Notes under the pieces: model-generated | What the model was told of the DNA's origin: nothing | What the model saw: only the letters and a program-made list of their open reading frames with translations | Databases searched by the model: none | Source of the DNA: Elusimicrobiota bacterium | GTDB lineage: Bacteria > Elusimicrobiota > Elusimicrobia > UBA1565 > UBA9628 | DNA: 10,956 bases | Direction of reading: 5' to 3' | NCBI GenBank assembly: GCA_028871595.1 | Contig: JAGWMT010000090.1 | Span: 1-10,956, forward strand | Shown: in pieces, positions 1 to 7,714 of the stretch | Layout of the letters: each line of letters starts with the position of its first letter | How positions within the stretch are numbered: position 1 is the stretch's first letter | Translations under genes and position numbers: made by a program

Positions 1-126
1 CGACGCCGCGCCGCCCCGGTCGCGGTCTCCAGCGCCGCCGCCGCGGCTCCGCCCGCCGCCGCGCCCGCGCCGGAACCGCCGCCCGATCCGGCCGACGACG
101 TGACGCCGGAAGAGGTGCCGCAATGA
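1..126 (+). CDS. mreC: C-terminal tail of probable MreC (5' end outside window)
   Basis: This is the last 41 codons of a gene that begins before the window, read in frame 1 and ending at TGA 124-126. The visible tail is a low-complexity Ala/Pro stretch that turns acidic at the end (DPADDVTPEEVPQ). No conserved MreC domain is visible here. The name rests on position alone: it lies directly upstream of mreD and overlaps its start by an ATGA junction, the usual mreC-mreD arrangement. MreC is a periplasmic scaffold protein that links the cytoplasmic MreB filament to PBP2 and RodA, and Pro/Ala-rich disordered C-termini are common in it. The other two forward frames are less convincing; frame 2, for example, meets a stop at 101-103. 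Confidence 0.6.
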   Translation, partial: RRRAAPVAVSSAAAAAPPAAAPAPEPPPDPADDVTPEEVPQ

Positions 127-593
127 ACATCCTGCGCGGAACGGTGCTTTTCTTCGTCGCCATGTTCGTGCAGTGGTGGTGGAATTCGCACCTCTCCTAC
201 TGGGGCGCCGCCCCGCAGTTCCTGCTGACCCTGACCGTGCTGGTCGCCGCGCGCCGCGGCCCCGTCGCGGCCATGCTCGTCGGCTACGTGTGGGGATTGT
301 ACTCGGACACCTTGCGCGCGGACCTTTTCGGCGCGAACGCTCTGCTGTACGCGCTGGCGGGCTACGCGGCCGGCGCCGTGCGCCGCCAGATGGACCTGCG
401 CGCCGTCGGCCCCCTGGTGGCGACGGTGTTCCTGCTGTCGTGGGCTTACGCGCTTCTGCTGGGCGTGCTGGGTCAGATCTTCCTGCATTCGTTCTGGTGG
501 GTCGGCTGGATCTCGTTCCTGGCCACGCCGTTTCTCAACGCCGCGTTCGCCGTCGTCGGGGCGCTGGCGTGGGAATTCTGGGGGGACAACTGA
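123..593 (+). CDS. mreD: Rod shape-determining protein MreD
   Basis: A 156-residue, strongly hydrophobic inner-membrane protein with about five predicted transmembrane segments, which is the usual size and character of MreD. MreD belongs to the elongasome with MreC, PBP2 and RodA and is needed for rod-shaped growth; its biochemical activity is not well defined. Family-like features include the early aromatic patch (FVQWWWNSH), the segment LVGYVWGLYSDTLRADLFGANALLYALAGY, given here only to its landmarks GYVWGLYSD and DLFGANALLYAL, and the C-terminal ATPFLNAAFA helix. The ATG overlaps the mreC stop as ATGA. A purine-rich Shine-Dalgarno (GAAGAGG, ending at 115) lies 7 bases upstream and supports this start. 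PBP2 follows at once, as in canonical mre operons. MreD sequences diverge quickly, so context contributes much of the confidence. Confidence 0.85.
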   Translation: MNILRGTVLFFVAMFVQWWWNSHLSYWGAAPQFLLTLTVLVAARRGPVAAMLVGYVWGLYSDTLRADLFGANALLYALAGYAAGAVRRQMDLRAVGPLVATVFLLSWAYALLLGVLGQIFLHSFWWVGWISFLATPFLNAAFAVVGALAWEFWGDN

Positions 594-628
594 ACCGGGG
601 CACGGGCCAGCGCGAGCGGCTGGAGCTG

Positions 629-2452
629 ATGTGGTGGGCCATCGCCGCGGCGGGAGCCATCTTGGGTCTGCGCTTGGCGCAGCTGCAGATCCTGGACGCG
701 GCCGAGTACCGCCTGGCCGCGGACCGCAACAGCTCGCAGATGATCTACCAGGCCGCGCCGCGGGGGCGCATCTACGACCGCGACGGCGTGCCGCTGGCCA
801 CCAACCAGCCCGCGTTCTCGCTCATTTTCCTGCCCGGCAAGGGCCAGGCGCGCCAGGACGTCGCGCCGCTGGCCAAGGAGCTGGGTCGGCAGCTGGGGCG
901 AGATCCCCAGGAACTGCTGGAGACCTTGGAGCAGGCGGAGCGCGAGCAGTCGGTGGCGCGCCTGGCCGAAAACCTGCCGACCGCGACCATGTTCCAGCTC
1001 TCGGAGCTCAAGACGCTCTATCCCGGCGTGGACCTGATCATCGAGGCGCGCCGCTTCTACCCGTTCGGCCGCTTCGCCAGCCACCTGCTCGGCTTCATGG
1101 GCAAGATGAACCCGCGCGAGTGGCGCGAGCGCAAGGCGAAGGGCTACCGGGCCGAGTCGCGCATCGGCAAGATGGGACTGGAGGGCGCGTTCGAGGACGA
1201 GCTGCGCGGCCGCGACGGGGGCATCCGCATGGAGGTGGACGCCCAGGGCCGCCTCAAGCGCGTGCTGGAACAGGTTCCGTGGGAGGCGGGCAGCAACATC
1301 CATTTGACCATCGAGGCCGCCGTGCAGAAGGCCGCCGACGAAGGGCTGCGCGCCAGCGTGACCGGCCGGGGCGCGGCCGTGGCCATCGACCCGCGCAACG
1401 GAGACATTCTGGCGATGTCGTCGCAGCCCGACTTCGATCCCAACGCCCTGCTCTCCACCGATCCTGAGGAGGTCAAGCGCAACGCGCAGGACCTGCCGGA
1501 GTTCAACAACGCCATCGCCGGCGCCTACCCGCCCGGCTCGACGTTCAAGCCCATCGTGGGGCTGGCCGGGCTCAACGAGGGCCGGATCACCACCGAAGAC
1601 ACCTTTTTCTGCCCCGGCTACTTCGACCGCGGCGGGCACCGCTTCCTCTGCTGGGACCATAAGGGCCACAAGCGTATGTCGTGGCTGATGGGCTTGGCCC
1701 TGTCCTGCGACGTCTACTTCTACAACATCGGCCTGAAGACGGGCGGCGCCCTGATCGAGCGTTACGCGCGCGCCTTCGGATTGGGAGCGAAGACCAACGT
1801 CGCCCTGCGCGGCGAGAAGCCGGGACATCTCTTCGGCCCCGAGACGCGCCGCCGCGCGGGCAAGGGCTGGTACGACGGCGACACCGTCAACCTGTCCATA
1901 GGCCAGGGCGAGCTGACCGTCACGCCGATCCAGATGGCCGTGTACACGGCCGCGCTCGCCAACCGCGGCACGGTCTGGCGGCCGCACTACACCCAGAAGA
2001 TCGTCTACGCCGACGGCCGCCCGGATTTCGTGCAGACCCCGGAGCGCCTGGGACAGGTCATCGCCAAGGACTCGGCGTGGGACGAGGTCCAGGAGGGCCT
2101 GCGGGTCGTGATCTCTTCGGGCACCGGCTATCCCGCGCGCATCCCGGGACTGGTCGTCGCGGGCAAGACCGGCACCGCGCAGAATCCGCACGGCCAGGAT
2201 CACGCGTGGTTCATCGCCTACGCCGGGCGTCCGGGCGAGCCGGCGACCATCGCGGTGGCCGTCCTGGTGGAGAACGGCGGCCACGGGGGCGTGACCGCGG
2301 CGCCCGTCGCCAAGAAGATGATCATGGCGCGCTTCGGCATCCCGGATCCCGAGGCGCTCCGCGAGGCCCGCTCCGCCGAACGCGCGCGCCGCGCGCCGGC
2401 CGCGCCCGCCGTCCCGCTCCCGCGCGCCCTGCCGTCCGGAGCCCTGCGATGA
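629..2452 (+). CDS. mrdA: Penicillin-binding protein 2, peptidoglycan D,D-transpeptidase
   Basis: PBP2 cross-links peptide stems of new glycan strands in the periplasm and works as a pair with RodA, encoded next. From ATG 629 the protein has 607 residues, typical of the family (about 600-650). Order: N-terminal membrane anchor; PBP-dimer region beginning PRGRIYDRDG (residues 44-53); transpeptidase domain with all three active-site motifs, STFK (Ser304 nucleophile, Lys307), SCD (359-361) and KTGT (513-516). SCD has Asp where many PBPs have Asn, which is usual for PBP2. Between the first two motifs a Cys/His-rich loop (CPGYFDRGGHRFLCWDHKGH) resembles the zinc-binding loop known from E. coli PBP2. 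The last ~34 residues are an Ala/Arg/Pro tail with no obvious domain. The start is uncertain: from ATG 629 the anchor is only about 14 hydrophobic residues, and the in-frame upstream codons (GTG 569, CTG 590) would add a charged cytoplasmic segment (NRGTGQRERLEL) typical of PBP2. The identity is not in doubt. Confidence 0.95.
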   Translation: MWWAIAAAGAILGLRLAQLQILDAAEYRLAADRNSSQMIYQAAPRGRIYDRDGVPLATNQPAFSLIFLPGKGQARQDVAPLAKELGRQLGRDPQELLETLEQAEREQSVARLAENLPTATMFQLSELKTLYPGVDLIIEARRFYPFGRFASHLLGFMGKMNPREWRERKAKGYRAESRIGKMGLEGAFEDELRGRDGGIRMEVDAQGRLKRVLEQVPWEAGSNIHLTIEAAVQKAADEGLRASVTGRGAAVAIDPRNGDILAMSSQPDFDPNALLSTDPEEVKRNAQDLPEFNNAIAGAYPPGSTFKPIVGLAGLNEGRITTEDTFFCPGYFDRGGHRFLCWDHKGHKRMSWLMGLALSCDVYFYNIGLKTGGALIERYARAFGLGAKTNVALRGEKPGHLFGPETRRRAGKGWYDGDTVNLSIGQGELTVTPIQMAVYTAALANRGTVWRPHYTQKIVYADGRPDFVQTPERLGQVIAKDSAWDEVQEGLRVVISSGTGYPARIPGLVVAGKTGTAQNPHGQDHAWFIAYAGRPGEPATIAVAVLVENGGHGGVTAAPVAKKMIMARFGIPDPEALREARSAERARRAPAAPAVPLPRALPSGALR

Positions 2453-3792
2453 CGCCGATGAAAGCCCCGTCGGGATTGTCCGGCCGCGTGGACTGGACGT
2501 TCGTCGCCGCCGTCGCGGGCCTGGTCGCGGCCGGCACCGTGGCCATCATGTCCGCGGCCAACGGGACCATCTTCTACGCCGCCATCGTGCAGAAGCACTT
2601 CATCGCGCTGGCGCTGGGCAGCCTGCTGTTCGCGCTGACCCTGGCGTTCAACTACCAGGTGTTCCAGGACCAGTCCAAGGTGATGTACGGCATCGGCCTG
2701 CTGCTGATGATCGCGGTCCTGGCGGTCGGCACGGCCTCCCGCGGCCACCGCGCGTGGCTGCGGCTGGCCAGCTTCAGCTTCCAGCCCGCGGAGCTGGCGC
2801 GCGTGCTGGTGGTCCTGACCTTGGCCGATTTCCTGGATAAGCGCGCCCGCCGCATCCAGGACCTCTCGACGGTCCTGCTTGCGCTGGGCATCGCCGCGCC
2901 CATCATGCTGCTCATTTTAAAGCAGCCCGACTTCTCCACCGCGCTGACCTTCCTGCCCATGATCACGGCCATGCTCTTCTGCGCGGGCGCGGACCTGATC
3001 CACCTGCTGTTCGTGTTCGGCTACGGCGCCCTCACCTTGTCGGTGCCCTTGATCTACACGCTGTGCCAGGTGCGCTTCCCCGGCGCTCCCGCGGGGAGCC
3101 TGCCGGCCTTGGTTCTGTCCACGGCGAAGATGGGCTGGGCGACCTTGGCCACGGTCCTGATCCTGGGGGCCGTCTCCGCTTTGGTCTGGAGGGTGGCCAC
3201 CTGGATGCGCCTGCAGGTGAAGCCCCTGGCCTTCGTGGTCATGCCGGTCGTCGTGTCGGGCGCCCTGCTCACCGGCATCGCCATCAACCGGCAGATGAAG
3301 AGCTACCAGCGCAACCGCTTCGTCGCCTTCGTCGCCCCCAAGTCCGACACGCAGGGCGCGTCCTACAACGTGATCCAATCGAAGGTGGCCGTGGGCTCCG
3401 GCGGGCTGTGGGGCAAGGGCTTGTTCTCCGGCACGCAGTCCCAGCTGGGCTTCCTGCCCGAGCGGCACACCGACTTCATTTTCGCGACCGTCGGCGAGGA
3501 GATGGGCTTCATGGGCTCCTCCTTCATCCTCGGGCTTTACATGCTGGTGCTGTGGCGGATCGTGACGGCGGCGCGGCTGGCGCGCGACCGCTACGGCTAC
3601 CTGGTGTGCTCGGGCTTGGCCGCGATGTACGCGTTCGTGATGCTTCTGAACATCGGGATGTGCGTCGGCCTCATGCCGGTGGCCGGCATCCCGCTTCCCC
3701 TGATTTCGTACGGCGGATCGAGCCTGGTGATCAATCTTTGGTCGCTGGGCATCGTCGCCAACGTCTACGCGCGTCGTTACGCGCTCCTTTGA
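2449..3792 (+). CDS. rodA: RodA, SEDS peptidoglycan glycosyltransferase, with an extra hydrophobic hairpin
   Basis: RodA polymerises lipid II into glycan strands in the inner membrane, in complex with PBP2. Family hallmarks are visible: GHRAWLRLASFSFQPAELAR (the RW...QPSE motif), KQPDFSTAL (Gln159-Asp161), SYNVIQSKVAVGSGG, GTQSQLGFLPERHTDFIF and the final PLISYGGSS. Asp342 in the HTDFIF motif aligns by eye with the essential Asp of SEDS proteins (E. coli RodA Asp262, FtsW Asp297). At 447 residues it is long for RodA (about 370 in E. coli). The surplus of about 78 residues lies between QPD and the SYQRNR motif, roughly residues 206-280, and contains two additional hydrophobic segments; downstream of Asp342 the length is normal. 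The ATG overlaps the mrdA stop (ATGA), with GGAG at 2438-2441 seven bases upstream, which indicates translational coupling to its partner. A second ATG at 2458 is less well placed. Confidence 0.95.
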   Translation: MTPMKAPSGLSGRVDWTFVAAVAGLVAAGTVAIMSAANGTIFYAAIVQKHFIALALGSLLFALTLAFNYQVFQDQSKVMYGIGLLLMIAVLAVGTASRGHRAWLRLASFSFQPAELARVLVVLTLADFLDKRARRIQDLSTVLLALGIAAPIMLLILKQPDFSTALTFLPMITAMLFCAGADLIHLLFVFGYGALTLSVPLIYTLCQVRFPGAPAGSLPALVLSTAKMGWATLATVLILGAVSALVWRVATWMRLQVKPLAFVVMPVVVSGALLTGIAINRQMKSYQRNRFVAFVAPKSDTQGASYNVIQSKVAVGSGGLWGKGLFSGTQSQLGFLPERHTDFIFATVGEEMGFMGSSFILGLYMLVLWRIVTAARLARDRYGYLVCSGLAAMYAFVMLLNIGMCVGLMPVAGIPLPLISYGGSSLVINLWSLGIVANVYARRYALL

Positions 3793-3806
3793 CCCCGGAG
3801 AACTCC

Positions 3807-6131
3807 ATGTCCAACGAAAACGACCCGATTCCGACGCAGACGCAGAATCCCGCCCCCGCGGAGAAGCCCGCGCCGAAGCTGCAGCGCGTGTTCGACGCGC
3901 CGCCGCCGGCCGAACCGTCTCCCGCCCCCGCTCCGGAGCCGGCCGCGCCGCAGGCGGCCGCCCCTTCGACGCCTTCGCGCCGCGAGGAGCAGTATCCGCG
4001 CGCCGACGGCCCGGTGGAGGCCGACCGCGACGTCCCTCAACCCGAGGAGCGGCGCCATGACGATGCGTCTTCGGGAGACGACGACGGCAACGACGATCAC
4101 AACGACGACGCCGCCGACGATGACGGCGACGACGAAGGAACGATCGAGACGGCCGCTCCGGCCCCCGCGCCGAACGGCGCGACGCCCGTGACGGACGCGC
4201 CGACGCCGGGAACTCCGGGAGCCGCGCCCCAGCAGGGACAGGCCGGACGTCAGGGCCAGCCGGGACAGGGAGACGGATCCGGCCGCCGCCGCCGCCGCCG
4301 CCGTCGCGGCCGAGGCGGCCGCGGAGGCGAGGGCGCGCAGGGCCAGCAGGGGCAGCCGAACCCGCAGGGCCCGGCGCCGCAGAACCGTCCGGCTCCGGCC
4401 GAGGGCGCCGCTCCGTCTCCGGAAGCGGCTCCAGCCGCGGAGAAGCCGCAGGCTCCGCGCCGAGACGAGCGCGGCGGCCAGCGCGGCGAGCGCGGTGAAC
4501 GTGGCGATCGCGGAGGACGCGACCAGAATCGCGGAGGCGACCGCGGCGGGCGCGGACGGGATCAGAACCGCGAGCACGGCCGCGATCAAAACCGCGGAGA
4601 CCGCGGCGAACGCGGCGGACGGCGCGACGAGCGCCGCGAGGAGCGCGGCCAGCACGGCCACGGACAGGAGCGCACCAACGAGGGCCGCAACCGCCCCGTG
4701 GTCAAGCGCGAGGTCCTGGCGAACACGTCCTTCGAGGAGACCCGGATCGCGATCCTGGAGAACGGCCGCCTGTCCGAGCTGCACTGGGAGCGCAAGAGCT
4801 CGCAGAACATCGTGGGCAACATCTACAAGGGAACCGTCGAGAACGTCCTGCCCGGCATTTCGTCGGCGTTCGTCAACATCGGTTTCGACAAGAACGCCTA
4901 CCTGTACATCTCCGACGTTCTTGGCGAGAAGAACGCCGCCATCGACTCGACGCTGAAGAAGGGCCAGCAGATCATGGTCCAGGTCGCCAAGGAGGCCATC
5001 AGCACCAAGGGCCCCAAGGTGACCATGGACGTGACCTTGCCCGGACGCTATCTGGTCTTCACGCCGTTCCAGAGCTACGTGGGCATCTCCAAGCACATCG
5101 CCGAGCCCGAGGAGCGGCAGCGCCTGGAGAAGATCATGGACCGGATGGTCGCCGAGCACCTGGGCGGCAAGGGCCTGGTCGTGCGCACCGAGGCCGAGGG
5201 CGCGTCCGAGGAGGAGCTGGAACGCGAGGTGAAATACCTCCTCGCGGCCTGGCAGCAGATCCAGAAGAAGTTCGACGAGACGCCGCCGCCGACGTTGCTT
5301 CATCAAGATCTGAGCCTGGCGCTGCAGATCGCGCGCGACATCATGTCGGACCAGGTGTACGTGTACATGCTCGACAACAAGGCCGCGCACAAGGAGGTCG
5401 TCGACTTCGTGGACGGCTTCGCTCCGGAGCTCAAGGAGCGCGTGCGCCTGTACGAGTCCAAGACGCCGATCTTCAAGGCCTTCAACATCGAGGGGGAGAT
5501 CGCCCACATCCGGGAGACGAAGGTCGCGCTGCCCAACGGCGGCTCGATCGTGATCCAGGAGGCGGAGTCGCTGTGCGCGATCGACGTGAACACCGGCCGC
5601 TTCACCGGCTCCAAGTCCCAGGAGGAGACGGTCACGCAGACGAACATCGAGGCGGCGCAACTGGTCGCGCAGCAGCTGCGGCTGCGCAACATCGGCGGCA
5701 TCATCGTCGTCGACTTCATCGACATGCGCAAGGCGTCGAACCGTCAGAAGGTCATGGAGGCGTTCGCCGACGCGTGCCGCGGCGACCGCGCCAAGATCCG
5801 CATCCTGCCGATCACCCGCCTGGGGCTCATCGAGCTCACGCGCGAGCGCAAGCGCATGTCCACGGCGGCCCTGCTGTCCACGGAGTGTCCGCAGTGCACG
5901 GGCTCCGGACGGGTGCTCTCGTCGGAGACCTTGCGCATCAAGATCCAGCGCGAGATCTTCGAGATGACGGGAGGACGGCCCGGAGGCTCCATCCGGGTCA
6001 TGCTGCATCCGCACGTCGCGGAGGCGTTCCGCACCCAGCACACGATCATCGAGAAAAACGTGCAGCGCTCGGTGAAGATCCAGACCGACCCGCAGCTGAT
6101 GTGGGAAGACTACAAGATCATCCTGGAATGA
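3807..6131 (+). CDS. Ribonuclease E/G family endoribonuclease with long disordered N-terminal extension
   Basis: RNase E/G cuts single-stranded AU-rich RNA and matures rRNA and mRNA in the cytoplasm. The 774-residue protein has two parts. Residues 1-~295 are low complexity: Pro/Ala-rich, then an Asp-rich tract (84-111), Gln/Gly-rich stretches, eight consecutive Arg (160-167), and Arg/Gly/Asp/Asn repeats with three RDQNR copies at 238, 251 and 259. The catalytic core begins near residue 298: an S1-like RNA-binding region, then the DNase I-like centre with Asp593 (AIDVNTGR) and Asp636 (VVDFIDM), then the zinc-link CPQC (Cys694, Cys697). The 43-residue spacing between the two Asp, and 101 from Asp593 to the first Cys, equal those in E. 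coli RNase E (D303, D346, C404). The protein ends soon after the small domain, as in RNase G, so the extra disorder is N-terminal, not C-terminal as in E. coli RNase E. The ATG has GGAG at 3797-3800, six bases away, and lies 14 bases after rodA. I leave the symbol open between rne and rng. Confidence 0.95.
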   Translation: MSNENDPIPTQTQNPAPAEKPAPKLQRVFDAPPPAEPSPAPAPEPAAPQAAAPSTPSRREEQYPRADGPVEADRDVPQPEERRHDDASSGDDDGNDDHNDDAADDDGDDEGTIETAAPAPAPNGATPVTDAPTPGTPGAAPQQGQAGRQGQPGQGDGSGRRRRRRRRGRGGRGGEGAQGQQGQPNPQGPAPQNRPAPAEGAAPSPEAAPAAEKPQAPRRDERGGQRGERGERGDRGGRDQNRGGDRGGRGRDQNREHGRDQNRGDRGERGGRRDERREERGQHGHGQERTNEGRNRPVVKREVLANTSFEETRIAILENGRLSELHWERKSSQNIVGNIYKGTVENVLPGISSAFVNIGFDKNAYLYISDVLGEKNAAIDSTLKKGQQIMVQVAKEAISTKGPKVTMDVTLPGRYLVFTPFQSYVGISKHIAEPEERQRLEKIMDRMVAEHLGGKGLVVRTEAEGASEEELEREVKYLLAAWQQIQKKFDETPPPTLLHQDLSLALQIARDIMSDQVYVYMLDNKAAHKEVVDFVDGFAPELKERVRLYESKTPIFKAFNIEGEIAHIRETKVALPNGGSIVIQEAESLCAIDVNTGRFTGSKSQEETVTQTNIEAAQLVAQQLRLRNIGGIIVVDFIDMRKASNRQKVMEAFADACRGDRAKIRILPITRLGLIELTRERKRMSTAALLSTECPQCTGSGRVLSSETLRIKIQREIFEMTGGRPGGSIRVMLHPHVAEAFRTQHTIIEKNVQRSVKIQTDPQLMWEDYKIILE
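4056..4680 (+). repeat. Low-complexity, repeat-rich coding stretch of the RNase E/G extension
   Basis: Within the ribonuclease gene this stretch encodes an Asp/Asn/Gly acidic tract (4056-4139), a run of CGC/CGT codons giving eight Arg (4284-4307), and an Arg/Gly/Asp/Gln/Asn-rich segment with three imperfect RDQNR repeats starting at 4518, 4557 and 4581. Synonymous bases differ between the copies (cagaat, cagaac, caaaac), so the repeats look maintained at protein level and not as recent DNA slippage. No folded domain is apparent. Such charged, RGG-like segments are known in other proteins to bind RNA or to drive phase separation; that role here is inference. Confidence 0.8.
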
Positions 6132-7714
6132 AAACGCTCGTCCTGCTCCTGACGGCGGCGTTCGCCCTCGTCCCGGCCGCGCCCGCGCGCGCGGCCGAGA
6201 CGGTGGCCGTCGTCGTCTCGGGCGCGCCGTTGAACCCGGTCCCGTCGTACCGGGCCGGGGGGGAGCTGTACCTGGAGGCCAAGCGCATCGGCGAGATCTA
6301 CGGCGGCCAGGTGTACTGGTATCCCGTCTCCGGGCGCGTGCAGCTGTCGCTGCGCGGACGCTCGCTCCAGTTCGTCGTGGACTCGAAGAAGGCGTCGGCC
6401 GGGGCGGAGAGGTTCGCCTTGTCCGCCCCGGTGATCGTGCGCGCGTCGCGCGCGTACGTGCCCCTGTCGTTCCTGCATTCCGATGCGTTCGCCCGCTGGA
6501 GCGGCTACGACGCCCGCTTCGACCCGGCGACGGAGACCGTGCAGATCGACCGGCGCACGACCGCGGGGCCGGTCCGCGCGTTCTCGTACAAGGGCCGCAC
6601 GCGCATCGCCGTGGAGCTCTCTCCCGGCGTCGAGGCGAAGGCCTCCGCGCGGGGAGTCGGCGCGCTGGAGATATCGGTGCCGTTCGGCGTGGTGGACGGC
6701 GACGACCGCGTGGACGTGGACGACGGGATCGTCGCCTTCTACGCGGTCAAGCAGGAAGCCCGCGAGGCGAAGGTGACCGTGCGCTTCGCCGCGTCCGGCC
6801 AGCGCTGGAAGTCCGCGGAGCTGTCCGACCCGCGGCGCCTCATCGTGGACGTGTACGCCCCCGGCGCGACGCCTCCCGCCGGCGTTCCCGACGTCGCGGA
6901 AGGGGAAACGAAGCCCGCGGCGCCGTCGCATCCCGAGGAGGAAGCCCCGGCCCAGGCCGTCGCCGTCTCCAGTCCCGCGTCCGTCGCCGCCGCTTCGAAG
7001 AAGACTCCGCCCCCGCCGCCGGCCCCGCCCCGGCGGCGCATCATCGTCGTCGACGCCGGCCACGGCGGCAAGGACCCGGGCGCGACCGGCACGCGCGGAA
7101 CCAAGGAGAAGGACATCACCTTGGCCGCGGCGCTGGAGCTGGCCAAGGTCCTGCGCGAGCGCGGGGACTTCGACGTCGTGCTCACCCGCACCGACGACAC
7201 CTTCGTGCCATTGTCCGACCGCTCGAAGAAGGCCAACGATCTGAACGCCGACCTGTTCGTCTCCCTGCACTGCAACGCCGCCTCGAACCACCGCGAGAAG
7301 GGCTACGAGGTCTACTCCGTGTCCGAGACCGCGTCCGATCCCGAGGCCGAGCGCCTGGCCGCCGCCGAGAACGCCGCGCTGGAGCTGGAAGGCAAGAAGC
7401 CCGGGGACGAGGCCGCCAAGCAGATCCTGCTGGCGATGACGAAGACCGAGATGATCAACGAGTCCGCGCCGTTCGCCGCGCTCGTCGAGCGGGAGGTGGG
7501 CCGTCACGTGGACGTCTCCGACCGAGGCCAGAAGCAGGCCGGCTTCTACGTCCTGCGCGGCACGCACGCCCCGGCGATTCTCGTCGAGATGGCGTTCGTG
7601 AGCAATCCCAAGGACGAGGCGGAGCTGGGCTCGCGCCGCTTCCGCCGCAAGATGGCCGAGGGCGTGGCCGCCGGGATCGCGGATTACGCGCGCAAGAAGG
7701 GGTGGCTGCAATGA
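6128..7714 (+). CDS. Secreted N-acetylmuramoyl-L-alanine amidase (Amidase_3) with stalk and AMIN-like domains
   Basis: This zinc enzyme cleaves the amide bond between N-acetylmuramic acid and L-Ala, and normally acts in daughter-cell separation and wall turnover. The 528-residue protein starts with a signal peptide (MKTLVLLLTAAFALVPAAPARA, cut probably after APARA). Residues ~25-140 resemble the copper-amine-oxidase N-terminal-like stalk domain often attached to secreted wall enzymes. Residues ~150-250 look AMIN-like (peptidoglycan targeting). A Pro/Ala linker follows, then the Amidase_3 domain from ~305. Zinc ligands are His312 (DAGHGG), Glu327 (TKEKD) and His381 (SLHCNA); the catalytic Glu is Glu487 (LVEMAFVSN). 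A helical insertion at ~397-465 resembles the one in E. coli AmiA/B/C that occludes the active site until an activator such as EnvC or NlpD binds. The ATG overlaps the ribonuclease stop (ATGA) with only a weak Shine-Dalgarno, so translation is probably coupled. The amidase assignment is firm; the N-terminal domain names are less so. Confidence 0.93.
   Translation: MKTLVLLLTAAFALVPAAPARAAETVAVVVSGAPLNPVPSYRAGGELYLEAKRIGEIYGGQVYWYPVSGRVQLSLRGRSLQFVVDSKKASAGAERFALSAPVIVRASRAYVPLSFLHSDAFARWSGYDARFDPATETVQIDRRTTAGPVRAFSYKGRTRIAVELSPGVEAKASARGVGALEISVPFGVVDGDDRVDVDDGIVAFYAVKQEAREAKVTVRFAASGQRWKSAELSDPRRLIVDVYAPGATPPAGVPDVAEGETKPAAPSHPEEEAPAQAVAVSSPASVAAASKKTPPPPPAPPRRRIIVVDAGHGGKDPGATGTRGTKEKDITLAAALELAKVLRERGDFDVVLTRTDDTFVPLSDRSKKANDLNADLFVSLHCNAASNHREKGYEVYSVSETASDPEAERLAAAENAALELEGKKPGDEAAKQILLAMTKTEMINESAPFAALVEREVGRHVDVSDRGQKQAGFYVLRGTHAPAILVEMAFVSNPKDEAELGSRRFRRKMAEGVAAGIADYARKKGWLQ

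Noticed and set aside
473..2284. A 603-codon open frame on the minus strand opposite mrdA
   Set aside because: It is a shadow of the GC-rich codon pattern. The plus strand encodes PBP2 with all active-site motifs, and the minus-strand product has only biased Arg/Ala/Gly/His composition.
4281..4310. CGC triplet run as a possible DNA microsatellite or CRISPR-like repeat
   Set aside because: It is in frame as consecutive Arg codons inside a disordered protein tail, there are no spacers, and the last codons vary (CGT), so it is a coding low-complexity tract.
3777..6041. A 754-codon minus-strand open frame opposite the ribonuclease gene
   Set aside because: Its low-complexity Leu/Ala/Val/Arg product mirrors the Gly/Asp/Arg codons of the ribonuclease extension, and it resembles no family.
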